From assembly GCF_027579695.1 (NCBI RefSeq), contig NC_083571.1, positions 47,776,890 to 47,840,889 on the forward strand: a stretch of 64,000 bases of DNA. Direction: 5' to 3'. Both the position numbers and the translations under genes were made by a program. The notes below the pieces were generated by a model. The model was not told where the DNA came from, did no database searches, and was given only the letters and a program-made list of their open reading frames with translations. Within the stretch, counting starts at the first letter, position 1, and every line of letters starts with the position of its first letter. Origin of the DNA: Neoarius graeffei (taxonomy: Eukaryota > Chordata > Actinopteri > Siluriformes > Ariidae). This document shows, piece by piece, positions 22,478-34,000 of this stretch.

Positions 22478-24313
22478 CTAAGGTGTCGTTGAGTCATCCT
22501 GTTGGTGTGGATCACTGGGGGCTGGATGTGAATGGCCTCGAGAGTCGTTAGGGTGATCAATGGAATGCTGATTCTCTCTGTCCTCCTGTGAGTCACTGAA
22601 AACAGCTGGGTTTTGGTGTGCATTCAGTTGTCTGGGAAGTGTGCCAAGGACTGCATTGTAGGTGGCTGATAAATGATGTCTTAGACCCCCACCTCTGTTC
22701 AGTGATGGCCATTCCAGGTTGACAAAAATGGCTTCTTTAACTCCTCGCTCATACCAATGATCCTCTCTGGCTAAAATGCGTACATTGCAATCCTGAAATG
22801 AGTGTCCTTTGTTGTTAAGATGAAGGTAGACAGCAGAGTCCTGGCCTGGGGAACTGGCTCTCCTGTGTTGAGCCATACGCCTGTGAAGCGGTTGTTTTGT
22901 TACCCCAATATATGAGTCCGTGCATTCCTCACTGCACTGAAATGCATACACTACGTTGTCCTGTTTGTGTCTGGCTATTCTGTCCTTAGGGTGGACCAGT
23001 TTCTGCTTCAGGGTGTTACTGGGTCTGAAATGTACCGGAATGTTGTGTTTGTAGAAGATCCTCCTGAGTTTCTCAGATAGACCAGAAATGTAGGGAATGA
23101 CAATGTTCTTGCATTTGTTCCTGTTATCCTCCTTGTCCATTATGTTCCTTTTTCTGCTCTTGAAGAAAGACCAGTTGGGATACCTGCAGTTCTGAAGTGC
23201 TTTCTTGATGTGATTCTGCTCCTTCTCTTTTCCCTCTACCATTGTAGGGATGTTCTGAGCCCTGTGTTGCAAGATCCTAATGACCCCCAATTTGTGTCCC
23301 AGTGGGTGGTGAGAGTCAAAGAGTAAGTACTGGTCTGTGTGTGTGGGTTTCCGGTAGACCTCCATGCTAAGGCTTCTGTCTTGTCTAATGTGTACATCAC
23401 AATCCAAGAAGGCTAGATTATTCCCACTGATGTCCTCCTGAGTGAAATTGATGTTGATATCCACTGCATTGATGTGCTTAGAGAAGGCTTCCACTTCATG
23501 GGTTTTGATTTTAACCCAGGTGTCATCTACATATCTGAACCAGTGGCTGGGAGCAACTCCTGAAAAAGTGGTCAAAGCTTTATGTTCCACTTCCTCCATG
23601 TAAAGATTGGCCACAATAGGGGACACCGGTGAGCCCATGGCGCAGCCATGCTTCTGTCTGTAGAAACTTTCATTAAACTGGAAATAAGTGGTAGTCAGGC
23701 AGAGGTCAAGCAGGGTGCAAATCTGTTCCGTGGTGAGGTTCGTTCTATCCAGTAAGGTGTTGTCTTGAAGGAGTTGTTTTCTAACAGATTCGACTGCTTC
23801 TGTGGTGGGAATGCAGGTGAAAAGAGAAGTGACATTGTAAGAAACCATGGTTTCATCTAAGTCTAGTTTGAGGTCTGCAACTTTAGTAGCAAAATCTTGG
23901 GAGTTTTTGACGTGATGTAGCGTATTCCCAACAAGAGGAGCCAGGATAGTGGCTAGGTGTTTGACAATGTTATAGGTGACAGAGTTTATACTGCTGATGA
24001 TGGGTCTGAGTGGAGCTCCTTCCTTGTGAATCTTGGGGAGTCCGTATATGAGAGGAACGGCTTCCCCAGGGTACAATCTGTAGTACAGAGATCGGTTGAT
24101 GGCTTGGTCCTTTTCTAGTTGTTGCAGGCAGCTAACAACTTTCTTTTTGTAACAATTGGTGGGGTCCCGCCTTAAGGTTTCATAGGTGGTTGTGTCGCTG
24201 AGGAGACTGGTCATCTTTGAGTGGTAGTCCACTTTGTTTAGCACCACTGTGCATCTCCCTTTGTCAGCAGGAAGGATGGTGATGTTCCAGTCTCTTTGAA
24301 GCAACACAACCAC
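22478..24313 (-). CDS. Penelope-like reverse transcriptase with GIY-YIG endonuclease, N-terminally truncated, 611 aa open
   Basis: The product would copy element RNA (RT) and nick DNA (GIY-YIG). Visible RT landmarks are ILPADKGRCTVVLN, LIYGLPKIHKEGAPLRPI, GCAMGSPVSPIVANLYME and the catalytic WFRYVDDTWVKI. The nuclease part near residues 470-530 has YAFQCSEECTDSYIGVTKQ and the conserved LHRRMAQH arginine region. The frame is open throughout, but the first methionine lies at the inversion junction. The usual N-terminal part is therefore missing and this copy is probably inactive. RT plus GIY-YIG is diagnostic of Penelope-like elements (Poseidon/Neptune-like in fish). Confidence 0.87.
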   Translation of the reverse strand: MVVLLQRDWNITILPADKGRCTVVLNKVDYHSKMTSLLSDTTTYETLRRDPTNCYKKKVVSCLQQLEKDQAINRSLYYRLYPGEAVPLIYGLPKIHKEGAPLRPIISSINSVTYNIVKHLATILAPLVGNTLHHVKNSQDFATKVADLKLDLDETMVSYNVTSLFTCIPTTEAVESVRKQLLQDNTLLDRTNLTTEQICTLLDLCLTTTYFQFNESFYRQKHGCAMGSPVSPIVANLYMEEVEHKALTTFSGVAPSHWFRYVDDTWVKIKTHEVEAFSKHINAVDININFTQEDISGNNLAFLDCDVHIRQDRSLSMEVYRKPTHTDQYLLFDSHHPLGHKLGVIRILQHRAQNIPTMVEGKEKEQNHIKKALQNCRYPNWSFFKSRKRNIMDKEDNRNKCKNIVIPYISGLSEKLRRIFYKHNIPVHFRPSNTLKQKLVHPKDRIARHKQDNVVYAFQCSEECTDSYIGVTKQPLHRRMAQHRRASSPGQDSAVYLHLNNKGHSFQDCNVRILAREDHWYERGVKEAIFVNLEWPSLNRGGGLRHHLSATYNAVLGTLPRQLNAHQNPAVFSDSQEDRENQHSIDHPNDSRGHSHPAPSDPHQQDDSTTP

Positions 24314-24315
24314 CT

Positions 24316-25132
24316 ATGAAACCTTCAGGCGGGACCCCACCAGTTGTTACAAAAAGAAAGTTGTTAGCTGCCTGCAACAACTAGAAAAGGATAGAACATT
24401 CTGGTACATTTCAGACCCAGTAACACCCAGTAACACTCTGAACCAGAAACTGGTCCACCCTAAGGACAGAATAGCCAGACACAAACAGGACAACGTAGTG
24501 TATGCAATTCAGTGCAGTGAGGAATGCACGGACTCATTGGGGACTCTAAACAACCGCTTCACAGGCGTATGGCTCAACACAGGAGAGCCAGTTCCTCAGG
24601 CCAGGACTCTGCTGTCTACCTTCATCTTAACAACAAAGGACACTCATTTCAGGATTGCAACATATGCATTTTAGCCAGAGAGGATCATTGGTATGAGTGA
24701 GGAGTTAAAGAAGCCATTTTTGTCAAACTGGAATGGCCATCACTGAACAGAGGTGGGGGTCTAAGACATCATTTATCAGCCACCTACAATGCAGTCCTTG
24801 GCACACTTCCCAGACAACTGAATGCACACCAAAACCCAGCTGTTTTCAGTGACTCACAGGAGGACAGAGAGAATCAGCATTCCATTGATCACCTTAACGG
24901 GCAATCCACTGATCACCCTAATGACTCTCGAGGCCATTCACATCCAGCCCCCAGTGACCCACACCAACAGGATGACTCAATGACACCTTAGATGAGCTTT
25001 TCATCCATGAGAGGATAAATACCTGATACACCCTACTCGTCAGACAGAACTGAAGAAGCCTTTCGGATGAGAGGTGAAACGTCTTCAAGAATCTTCAAGC
25101 AAGTCCAGTTGCTCTCTTTTACCACCCACAGT
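24316..25132 (+). pseudogene. Inverted partial copy of the Penelope-like element
   Basis: The plus strand repeats pieces of the neighbouring frame, including GGACAACGTAGTGTATGCA, the GIY-YIG region and the 3' tail. A large internal deletion follows AGAAAAGGATAGAAC (about 24398). Many single-base differences and stops are present. Confidence 0.85.
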
Positions 25133-25214
25133 CCACACAGAAAGGCCCTTGCTGGCTGCTGGGCTCCAACCCAGGACCTTCTTGCTGTGAGGTGACAGTG
25201 CTAACCACTCGGCA
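25133..25214 (-). mobile_element. tRNA-derived SINE copy 2, second half
   Basis: It continues the SINE from TCCACACAGAAAGGCCC through the degraded B-box region to GCTAACCACTCGGCA. Confidence 0.75.
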
Positions 25215-26276
25215 TTTTTTCACTCAGGGTACACATTTCTGTTCCAAAATGGTCATTTTTTGAAAATTTAGTTTTCAGATTTTTAGTAAGTGCATTTTGT
25301 TTCCACATATCTTAATATTACAGTGTGAAAATTTCATGAGGTATCCTCATCTGATTCAGAAGATATGGCCTGTTAATCAAGACCACCATCTCGGTGAATT
25401 GGTGGGGGCTACGGAGAGTACACCAGTGTATATTTTTTTCCACAGAATAAAAAAAGAAAGATTTAAAGGTATAACTAGATATATTTTATTGGAAATATTA
25501 TGAAATACAATTTGTATGGCAATGAGTACAGAATCAAATATCTTTTCTAACGAAGAATAGGGGGCTACGGAGTCTACATTTCTCAATTAAACCACTACTC
25601 AGTGCAATTACTTCAAGTCTGTAATGACTAAAGGCATTTTTATACCTTTACTTCTCATGGTAATTATAAAAACATTATGGGAAATTCTTTAACCCTGATT
25701 AAACCCTGAGTTTAGAGAGGGCTACGGAGACTACAGTGCTTTTTCCATTATCCCAGTGAACATTTTCAATGAACGCTGAAAGGTGTCGGTGACTTACAGT
25801 CAACAAATTTTTTTCTGTGCATTATTCCTACATATATAGAGATTGAAACGACAAAAATGGATACCATTAAAAGAATCAGTGATTGAATTTTTGGGTTCCA
25901 CTGACCAAAAACGTCATTTGGCATAACAACGGACACATTATTAAAGAACTGCAAAATTTTTGCCAGGTGATAAATGACTCCTTTATATGCATATATTAAA
26001 TTAAGCAGAGATACTACATTATCATTTCATATCAATCGTATAGCACAAAATGCACTAGAAATGTGGGATTTTGTATGATGTTATATAGTTCAATGTACAG
26101 TGGAAAAGTATAACATGCCAAAATAGCCCTAAAATTGACCAAAAAGGCATAAAAAATGAAAGAATCAACATGGAAACAAAATTTAAAAAGTGTTCTCTGT
26201 GGTGATCTGATGACACTAATGTAAACTTATAAGTTTAATACAAGAAACTTGGCATATTTTTAAAAATATATATATG
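25215..26276. other. AT-rich intergenic region with a spaced motif
   Basis: Three copies of a GGGCTACGGAG(A/T)-type motif lie near 25405, 25559 and 25719, about 155 bp apart. A minus-strand frame at 25766-25954 contains a hydrophobic stretch (LILLMVSIFVVSISIYVGI), but I recognise no protein. Confidence 0.4.
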
Positions 26277-26423
26277 TTATTTACCAGCTGGGAGGTCCGT
26301 ATCGTGAAATACCGTGACCGAGGTCTTGAAAGTACTGAGCGAGGCCCTCTGGGCCGAGGTCAGTATTCAAGACCTCTGTCACAGTATTTCACCATATGGA
26401 CTGACCTTAAGCTGGTAAATAAT
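26277..26423. repeat. Palindrome with about 73-bp imperfect arms
   Basis: TTATTTACCAGCTGGGAGGT at the left is mirrored by ACCTTAAGCTGGTAAATAAT at the right. The centre lies at about 26350 (GCCCTCTGGGCCGAGG). It looks like the terminal part of a fold-back DNA transposon. Confidence 0.75.
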
Positions 26424-27884
26424 ATATTTATTTTTTTCTTTACTAAATTCTAACAGAAAACGAGAGTGCCCGAAAGGGAAAACCGAGCCGAGCCGCCATT
26501 TTTGCTGTGTTCACATATATACCGGTACGATAGTGGTATAACTGTATCGATACAAAGTATACCGGTACAGTTTAGTGCATCTGTCCACACTAGCGAGAAA
26601 TGTTTGCGGTTTTCTTTCACAGTAGTTGAAATGCACGTGCGCGAAATGTTTCCGTGGTTACCAAGTAACTTCCTTCCGAGAATATGGCGGATGAAACAAC
26701 GTGTGTGTGCTTTTTGTTGTCAATGTGCAGTCTGTATTTCTGGTGGTCATTTATTCAGTCGAATCATATAAAACACGCGAGGCAGTTGAGAAAGAAACAA
26801 AGAAAATGAATCTCCCTTTCTCCCCCCTCACTTTCTCCCTCTTCCCTTCACTTTCTCTCCCTTTTCCCCTCTTCCTCCCTCCTTCCCCCTCCCTTTCTCC
26901 CCCCTTTCTTTGCTCCATGTAGCTCCACAGTCGTTTCATTTTTGCATGCGCATTATATTTGTATCGATACAGAACCGCTTCATCTGTCCACACTACAGTG
27001 AAGCGCTACAGTACCAATACTGCACCGGTACGAAACCCATACATTTGTGGGTTTCGTACCGATACAGTTATATCGCTACAGTACCGGTATAGTTGCTAGT
27101 GTGGACAGGTGTTGCGGTACGAAAGTAGTATCGTATCGGTACAAAATCCCTAGTGTGGACAGGGTATTTGAATCCTCATTCACGGCTGTAATTCACGGCT
27201 TCCTCCTCGGTATACAAGTGCACTTCCATGGCAGGAAAAAAAAACTACATTTTGCCGCCTATGTAGTCCCTTATTTATACAAATAGGAGTCATTCAGGAT
27301 TCAGCCATGTTTTTGCTTGGCGTTAGCAACAGTTAGAGGTTTTTAGCTTTCTCCTGAAATGTTTTCTTTTATTTCTTCTTCCTCAGGGTAGTAAAACTCG
27401 CTTCCGCTGTGAACACTGTCATTATCGCTATCCATGCTGTAAAATTAATGCTATTCTCCTGAGAAATGCTGGCAAAAAATTTATAAGATTTTTGATAATC
27501 TTATAAATAAATCTTATTAAAAAAAGTAAATGTTGACAAAAAATGCTACTATGTTTGTTGTTGTTGTGAACGAGCGAGTCGCCAGAGAGCCGTACGGACC
27601 CACTCGCCAGCCAATCAGAGCGCAGGATTTGATGGAACCCGGACCGCGAAAAAAATAAACTTGCATAACATCTTATTTCTCCAAATGTGTATCCTGAGAG
27701 AAAAAATGCCGACTACACCACCGTGCAGCCCTGCGCTCTGTGTGTGCGTGTGTGTGTGTGTGTGTTTATTTATTTATTTATTTAAATTATTTATTCTTTC
27801 CTCCCATGAAATATCTTTCTTCAGCCAATCACATGTCCGTATGTTCACTATTCATTAATATTCATGAGCTTACCTCAGAGTCTT
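26424..27884. other. Repeat-like sequence upstream of arhgap19
   Basis: It contains many TACCGGTAC / TATCGATAC motifs (about 26520-27150), a C/T-rich tract (26814-26920), and GT plus TTTA microsatellites (about 27739-27786). The phrase CTAGTGTGGACAGG recurs. No gene was recognised, and the whole is probably one or more nested elements. Confidence 0.4.
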
Positions 27885-27972
27885 CTGCGATTTGAAATTT
27901 CGCCCTTAGTACAAACCAATGAGAATCGGGGGGTGGGTCTAAGGGCTTCGAAGTGGCAAATTCAAACTGAAC
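27885..27972 (+). promoter_or_regulatory. Candidate arhgap19 core promoter with CCAAT box, E2F-like and CHR-like sites
   Basis: Directly upstream of the start codon are TTTGAA (27891-27896, CHR-like), ATTTCGCCC (27897-27905, E2F-like) and CCAAT (27916-27920). TTCGAA (27947-27952, CHR variant) and TTCAAA (27961-27966, reversed CHR) follow. The CCAAT-to-CHR distance is about 31 bp, the spacing seen in NF-Y/CHR promoters of G2/M genes. There is no TATA box. Function is inferred from motifs only. Confidence 0.45.
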
Positions 27973-28013
27973 ATGGCGGCTGAGAAAGATAATGAAGGAA
28001 AACAGAACAGAAG
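27973..28013 (+). CDS. arhgap19: arhgap19 exon 1
   Basis: It begins at ATGGCGGCTGAG and encodes [13 protein letters not shown] plus two bases, ending before GTGGGC. Phase fits exon 2 exactly (AG|G). It is the least certain exon because the N-terminus is poorly conserved, but phase, MA-acidic start and the CCAAT/CHR context agree. Confidence 0.75.
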
Positions 28014-31000
28014 GTGGGCTGTTGTATTTTGGCTTTTATGTTTATTGAGCTGTAAAAAAAAAAAGTGAACGTGGTAAAAGTGTAAATTATTTCTGTTATT
28101 TTAAGGCAGGGTTTTCAAAACGTTTTACGAGTATCAGATAGTAAACACAGTAGGCTTCGTTGAATCTTGACAGCTAGCGTTAGCCTTGTTGGCAGCGGCT
28201 GGGTTTCAAATAGCAGCACGTTATATAATATATAAATAAAGCGTATAAGGGCGTGTTTTATATCCTGTTAAGTGCCTTTTGTAATTCTAGTAAGTAATTA
28301 TTTGGGATTTACCCATCGACCGTGTTTACTCGGTATGCGGAAGTTAGCAAGCTATATGGTCAGTGGTTGGAATGATGTTTGTTATTTCGGGGGAAAATAT
28401 TGTCTTTTTAAAAATAATAATAAAAAAATTGTTAAAGTCTACTTAAAACGTGTGAATCATTATTTATATTGTTAGGTAACATGTACGGGGTTACTGTAGT
28501 ATTTTTTTTTTTATGTACTGCATTTGTGTAGCTTGTTTGATTAGCTTTAGTGCTAATGGCTTCTTGTTTTGGTTATTTCACGTATCTCCCATAACCCGGG
28601 ATGGAACAGAACAGAACCGTCACGTATTTTAATGTGGTGTCAGGTATTTTATTATTATTATTATTATTATTATTATATTTGCCTTTCGGGTTTTTATATG
28701 CTGTTCCGTCCTGCAATACCATTTCTGAGACATTTACACTACCGTTCAAAAGTTTGGGGTCACCCAGACAATTTTGTGTTTTCCATGAAAAGTCATACTT
28801 TTATTTACCACCATAAGTTGTAAAATGAATAGAAAATATAGTCAAGACATTTTTCTGGCCATTTTGAGCATTTAATCGGCCCCACAAATGTGATGCTCCA
28901 GAAACTCAATTTGCTCAAAGGAAGGTCAGTTTTATAGCTTCTCTAAAGAGCTCAACTGTTTTCAGCTGTGCTAACATGATTGTACAAGGGTTTTCTAATC
29001 ATCCATTAGCCTTCTGAGGCAATGAGCAAACACATTGTACCATTAGAACACTGGAGTGAGAGTTGCTGGAAATGGGCCTCTATACACCTGTGGAGATATT
29101 GCACCAAAAACCAGACATTTGCAGCTAGAATAGTCATTTACCACATTAGCAATGTATAGAGTGGATTTCTGATTAGTTTAAAGTGATCTTCATTGAAAAG
29201 AACAGTGCTTTTCTTTCAAAAATAAGGACATTTCAAAGTGATCCCAAACTTTTGAACGGTAGTGTACTTGCATGATACATGATAGCTTTAGCTTGTGTGT
29301 GTACCTTTTTTTTTTAAAAGTTTATATCTTTTACCTATATTTTATATTTCATGTTTATTACTGTTTGTACTGCGGATAAGAGGGAAGCACAATTTCAATT
29401 CTCTGTATGTCCTGCACACATGTGGCAGATCACAGAATCCAGGGACACATGTCTGCCTGGGGGCATTTTGAGTTTTTGACTGATTCATAAAGTACAGTTT
29501 CTAAGCTTTCCAATGATGCCTTCCATGTGGAGATCTGACAATATTTGAAGAATGTGTGGCCTTTTGAAAGTGTATACTACTTAAAACAGAAAAGGGAGAA
29601 AATCGCCCTCAAAGTTTTCCATCTCAGCTACTCTGGGTGTAGGGCGGGCACATAATGGTGCTCATTTGCATGACATTAAGGAAAGCCCTACCCCCTACGA
29701 GCTAGCACGATACTACTTTCATGTAAACAAAGATCACCACGTCAATTTTCCTTCCATGCAAAGTATGCCCAACACAATTATGAAGTACAAAAATAAGTCC
29801 TAAAGTATACTTTAACGTTTTGTGGTTGAAAAATTACTCACACCGTAAGAAAGATAGCACGATGACACAACTAACACAACACTAGTTTCATGTAAAGCCT
29901 CGGTCACAACCGGCCGTACAGTACGTGCTTCTACGGCCGGTCTACATGCAAAAAACGCATGAAACGCACAGAGAGCGCGCATGAAACGCACAGAGAGCGC
30001 GCGTGTGATGCACTGATTTTCGAGCCGCAGACCGGCCGCAGAGGTTCTTTGTCATGTCAAACTCTACGGGCGCTTACGTTTTTTTCAGGTTGCAAGACAA
30101 ACTTACGGCCAACGCGCGTCTTTCTCCATGAACAAAAAAAACCGCAGCGATTTGGGAAATGCCAAAAATCACACGGCCAAAAAATCGTACGTCCGGTTGT
30201 GACCTAGGCTTAACCAAACCACAACACTCTCCGTTACATGCAAAAATAACCACACAGCCTTAGATTAATAAACTTACCCCATCAGAAAGAGAAACGGCGC
30301 CTTGCACACACCAATGCCTCCGATGGAATGTAATCCTAGAACGGTCCGTGTATCATCCGATCATTCAAGTATTCCATTCAATCTGGAAAATGAGGTTGCG
30401 GGGTTTTTTTTTTTTTTGCTAGAAATGGTTATCTCCGATGTAAATACCGTGTGTCTGTTTGCTTCGCGGTGTTTCAGCTCCTCTGCGCTCTGTTTAGTAA
30501 CTCATTCCATAGTGAAATCACATACCTGTATGCAGTTAAGTAGCCATGCGCTCAACTCGCATCATACAGCTGATTCGCGGAAAAAAAAAAAGACTTAAAT
30601 CATCATGTGAATGGCCCATATGGTAATTTACCCACACCCCCCAGCAGGCTACAGTCCTGACAAAAACGAGACAATTTGCAACAAAAAATGTATGCTTTTC
30701 CAACAAAACAATCTATTATCTGAAATACTGATTGCATTCTTCAAGATCTCAACTTGCACGTGATGGAAAAAAACAAAAATCACAAATTTCGAAAAAAAAA
30801 ATGCTTCTTTTGCGATTATCTCGGATTCGTTTCGGCCGACGTGTCCCTGAATTCGGTGAGGGGTCACATATGACATTATTGATGATGATAAAGTTGACTT
30901 GAACTTGATAGTCCCAATATATTTGTTGACCTGGCCAAAGCCTTCAACACTGTTAACAGGCCCCTAATGTGGAAACTCCTGCTCAGGATAGGAATACCAT

Positions 31001-34000
31001 CAAAGACAGTCAACATTATCAAGAGCTTCCATGAGGGAATGCAGGCCAAGATATCTGTTGGAGAGCTTACTGATGCCTTTGAAGTCTCTTCTGGATTACA
31101 GCAAGGATGTATGTTGGCCCCTGCGCTTTTCACCCTGTTCTTCTCTGATGTTCTCCGTAAGGCTCAGCAGTCAATGCCAGACTTTGGAGTTGATCTACGT
31201 CACAAGCTGTTCAATCTGCGCCGCCTGAAGACCAAGTCAGCCACGACAACCCGGCGAAGTGACTTTCTCTATGCTGATGATGCTGCATTGGCAACTAAGA
31301 CTCAGGAGTCATTCCAAAATAGTGCATCTGTACTAAATGCAGAGACTGGGGTCTCACTGTTAACCAACCCAAGACTGAAGTTATGCATGTTCAGTGCCAA
31401 GACCCTGCTGACACCACCATAGATAACTTCACTCTGAAGAAATCCCACAAGTTCACCTACCTGGGAGGAGACCTGACTGACGACATAATGTGTCAGTCCT
31501 GTCATGTGGACAGTTGGAGGTCGCGCCTGGAGGACGCTCTGGACTCTTGCAGTGGTGCTTTTGTGGCTGGGGACTGCAGTTGACTTGCTGACTCTGGGAC
31601 TGCAGTTGTCGTGAACGGTTTTGCGCTCGGGTTTCCGTCGGTGGGGGGTTTATAGCATCAACAAAGCTGACTTTGTTAGGACTGTTAATGTTAGTCATAT
31701 TGTCTGTTGTTGCCCGGATGGGGATGGGTTCCCTTTTGAGTCTGGTTCCTCTCGAGGTTTCTTCCTCGTGTCGTCTGAGGGAGTTTTTCCTTGCCACCCT
31801 CGCCACAGGCGTGCTCATTGGGGATAGATTAGGGATAAAATTAGCTCATATATTTTAAGTCATTAAAATTCTGTAAAGCTGCTTTGCGACAATGTTTATT
31901 GTTAAAAGCGCTATACAAATAAACTTGACTTGACGACAGTGACCGAGAGCCTGAGATAAAGAAGAGGATAAACAGCAGAGACTCGGATTGTTGGCGCGCC
32001 CGCGTCTAAGACCCACTATTTTGAATAATGAACACATTGTCGAGAGGGGCAGGGGCCAATATGGACGTGAGCATTTTATACCCTATTTGGAATGTTTCGT
32101 GGCGTATTACAGACCCTCCAGGATTTCGTCATGTTGCGATTTGCAACTTCAACGCAAATTCAACCAATCCCCTCGAATTCAGGGCGGTGTTGCAATTATA
32201 TCCAATCACCGCAACTTTCCCGCAAATTTGACCAATCGTTGGCGTCGTTTTGAGTTGATGTCGACAAACTACCTTCCGCCTTACTTCCAGTGTTGCCAGA
32301 TTGGGTGGTTTCCCTCCCAGTTGGGGGGTTTCAAGTGCCTTTTGGTGGGTTTTGAACATATTTTGGGCTGGAAAACGTCAGCAGTATCTGGCAACACTGC
32401 TTACTTCCGTGTTTCCGTTCAAGAGAAGCAGCATGTGCGAGTCAGTGTTTATGTAGGCTTAAATTCTGTTGCTGAAAGTGTGTTATGTTTACAGTGAAGG
32501 ACTGTGTGCACTTTATTTTTTTACTTAATACAGGAAATTAATGGATGCCAACATTTTTGCCAAAATGGTATTTTATTTTCCATTGTTTAGGCAGCTTCAG
32601 CATCATACTGTGAGATTCTGTTCAAATTGTTTTTTTTCTTCTATGAAGCCTGAGCCATTTATTTTATTAGTTTATAATTATTGTTTAATTTAGTCTTCAG
32701 GAGAGACTGCCTGCACACAGTACTAGTATTAATAGGTTTTTTTTTTTCTTACATGAAAGCTGAGGCATTTTATATTATATTTTAAGGTAACTTCATGTTG
32801 TGCTGTGAGGTTCTATGCACTTTAACTTTTGAACCAACAGGTGCATTTGGATAAGTAAAGCCTATTTTTCTGCATTTTTGTAGTCCTGGTAATCTTTTAT
32901 ATTGGTAAAGTTGTTTATAGGACCATTTCTCAGTGCCTTTGTTTTTTTAATCAATAGTTTTTCAGTAATAACTTAATATTTAACATATCACTTAATTTTA
33001 ATCACAAAAAGAGAAAATCGCAACAATTTCTCGCAACTTTCACTTCCTCCCGCAATGTAATCGCAACAAAAACCTAAAAAACACCGTAACTTTCATCGCA
33101 ATATTTTGGAAAACCCCCCGCAACATCAGACATTTTAACCCACAACAATCACAAAAAAGGCCTGCAGAATCCTGGGGGGACTGCTATTACTTGACTTCAT
33201 GGTCTCAATTTCGAAAATCTTGCACAAATATGCAACTTCCAACATAATTATCTGGATATTCAACAGATTTCAGCATCGGATGAATGTTTTGACCGCTGCC
33301 ATATTGAATATATGTCGGACCCGTTCGTGTATTTACGCCGCCCCGTTTGTAGCGTCCCAAGCAAGTAAAACCTGATCCAAGTCTTTTGCTAGGTGGCGTC
33401 TTACGGTCTATGTACAAATATTCGAAAGAGACAAGAAAACATGGATAAGAAAAAAAAAGAAAAATACATCTATTTTGTCATTCTTTGGCAGAAAGAGAGT
33501 ACGTTCACCTGAAAAAAACTGATACCCCTGATACCCAAGGTCATACTAGATTTACAAGAACTACTGCAACATCAACTACTACAACAGCAACCACTGGTGA
33601 CTACTACTACTACTATAGACCCACACCAAACTGAAAACAAGTTAATAAAATAAATTATAATTTACAAGGAGGAGATAATATAGATGTGATATATAAAATA
33701 TAGTGGCCTGTGGTTGAATTCCAAAATATTGCCACTGATTAAACAATATCTCAATATATTTGGTTGAAGCATTGATTTTTTTTGTCATCTACATTGCTTC
33801 ATATGGCTTCTAATACCAAAAAAAAAAAACAGAATTGAGAAGAAAAAAACAGCCCCTGGGATGCCCCAGCTGTTCATTGGGCTCGCTTCGCTCACTAGGT
33901 TCACTTCAACTGAAGGATAATCACTGGGCCCCCCATTGTAGAAATGGGCCCCTGTTTTTTTCCCAGGCGGAAAACCTGCAAAACAATGAGTCTCTGAAAC

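Larger units (their letters stand above)
22301..25132 (-). mobile_element. Penelope-like element, two copies in inverted arrangement
   Basis: The minus-strand copy (22301 to about 24314) holds the long open frame. A partial plus-strand copy (about 24316-25132) repeats its 3' portion in reverse. Both outer ends show the same sequence in opposite directions (AAGCCTTTCGGATGAGAGG near 25050; its complement near 22400). The element interrupts a SINE with TCCACACAGAAAG repeated at both junctions (about 22288-22300 and 25133-25145). Inverted or tandem partial copies are typical of this class. Confidence 0.85.

Noticed and set aside
28569-28823. Frame with a run of tyrosines
   Set aside because: The run is a translated TTA microsatellite joined to a MITE end, not a gene.
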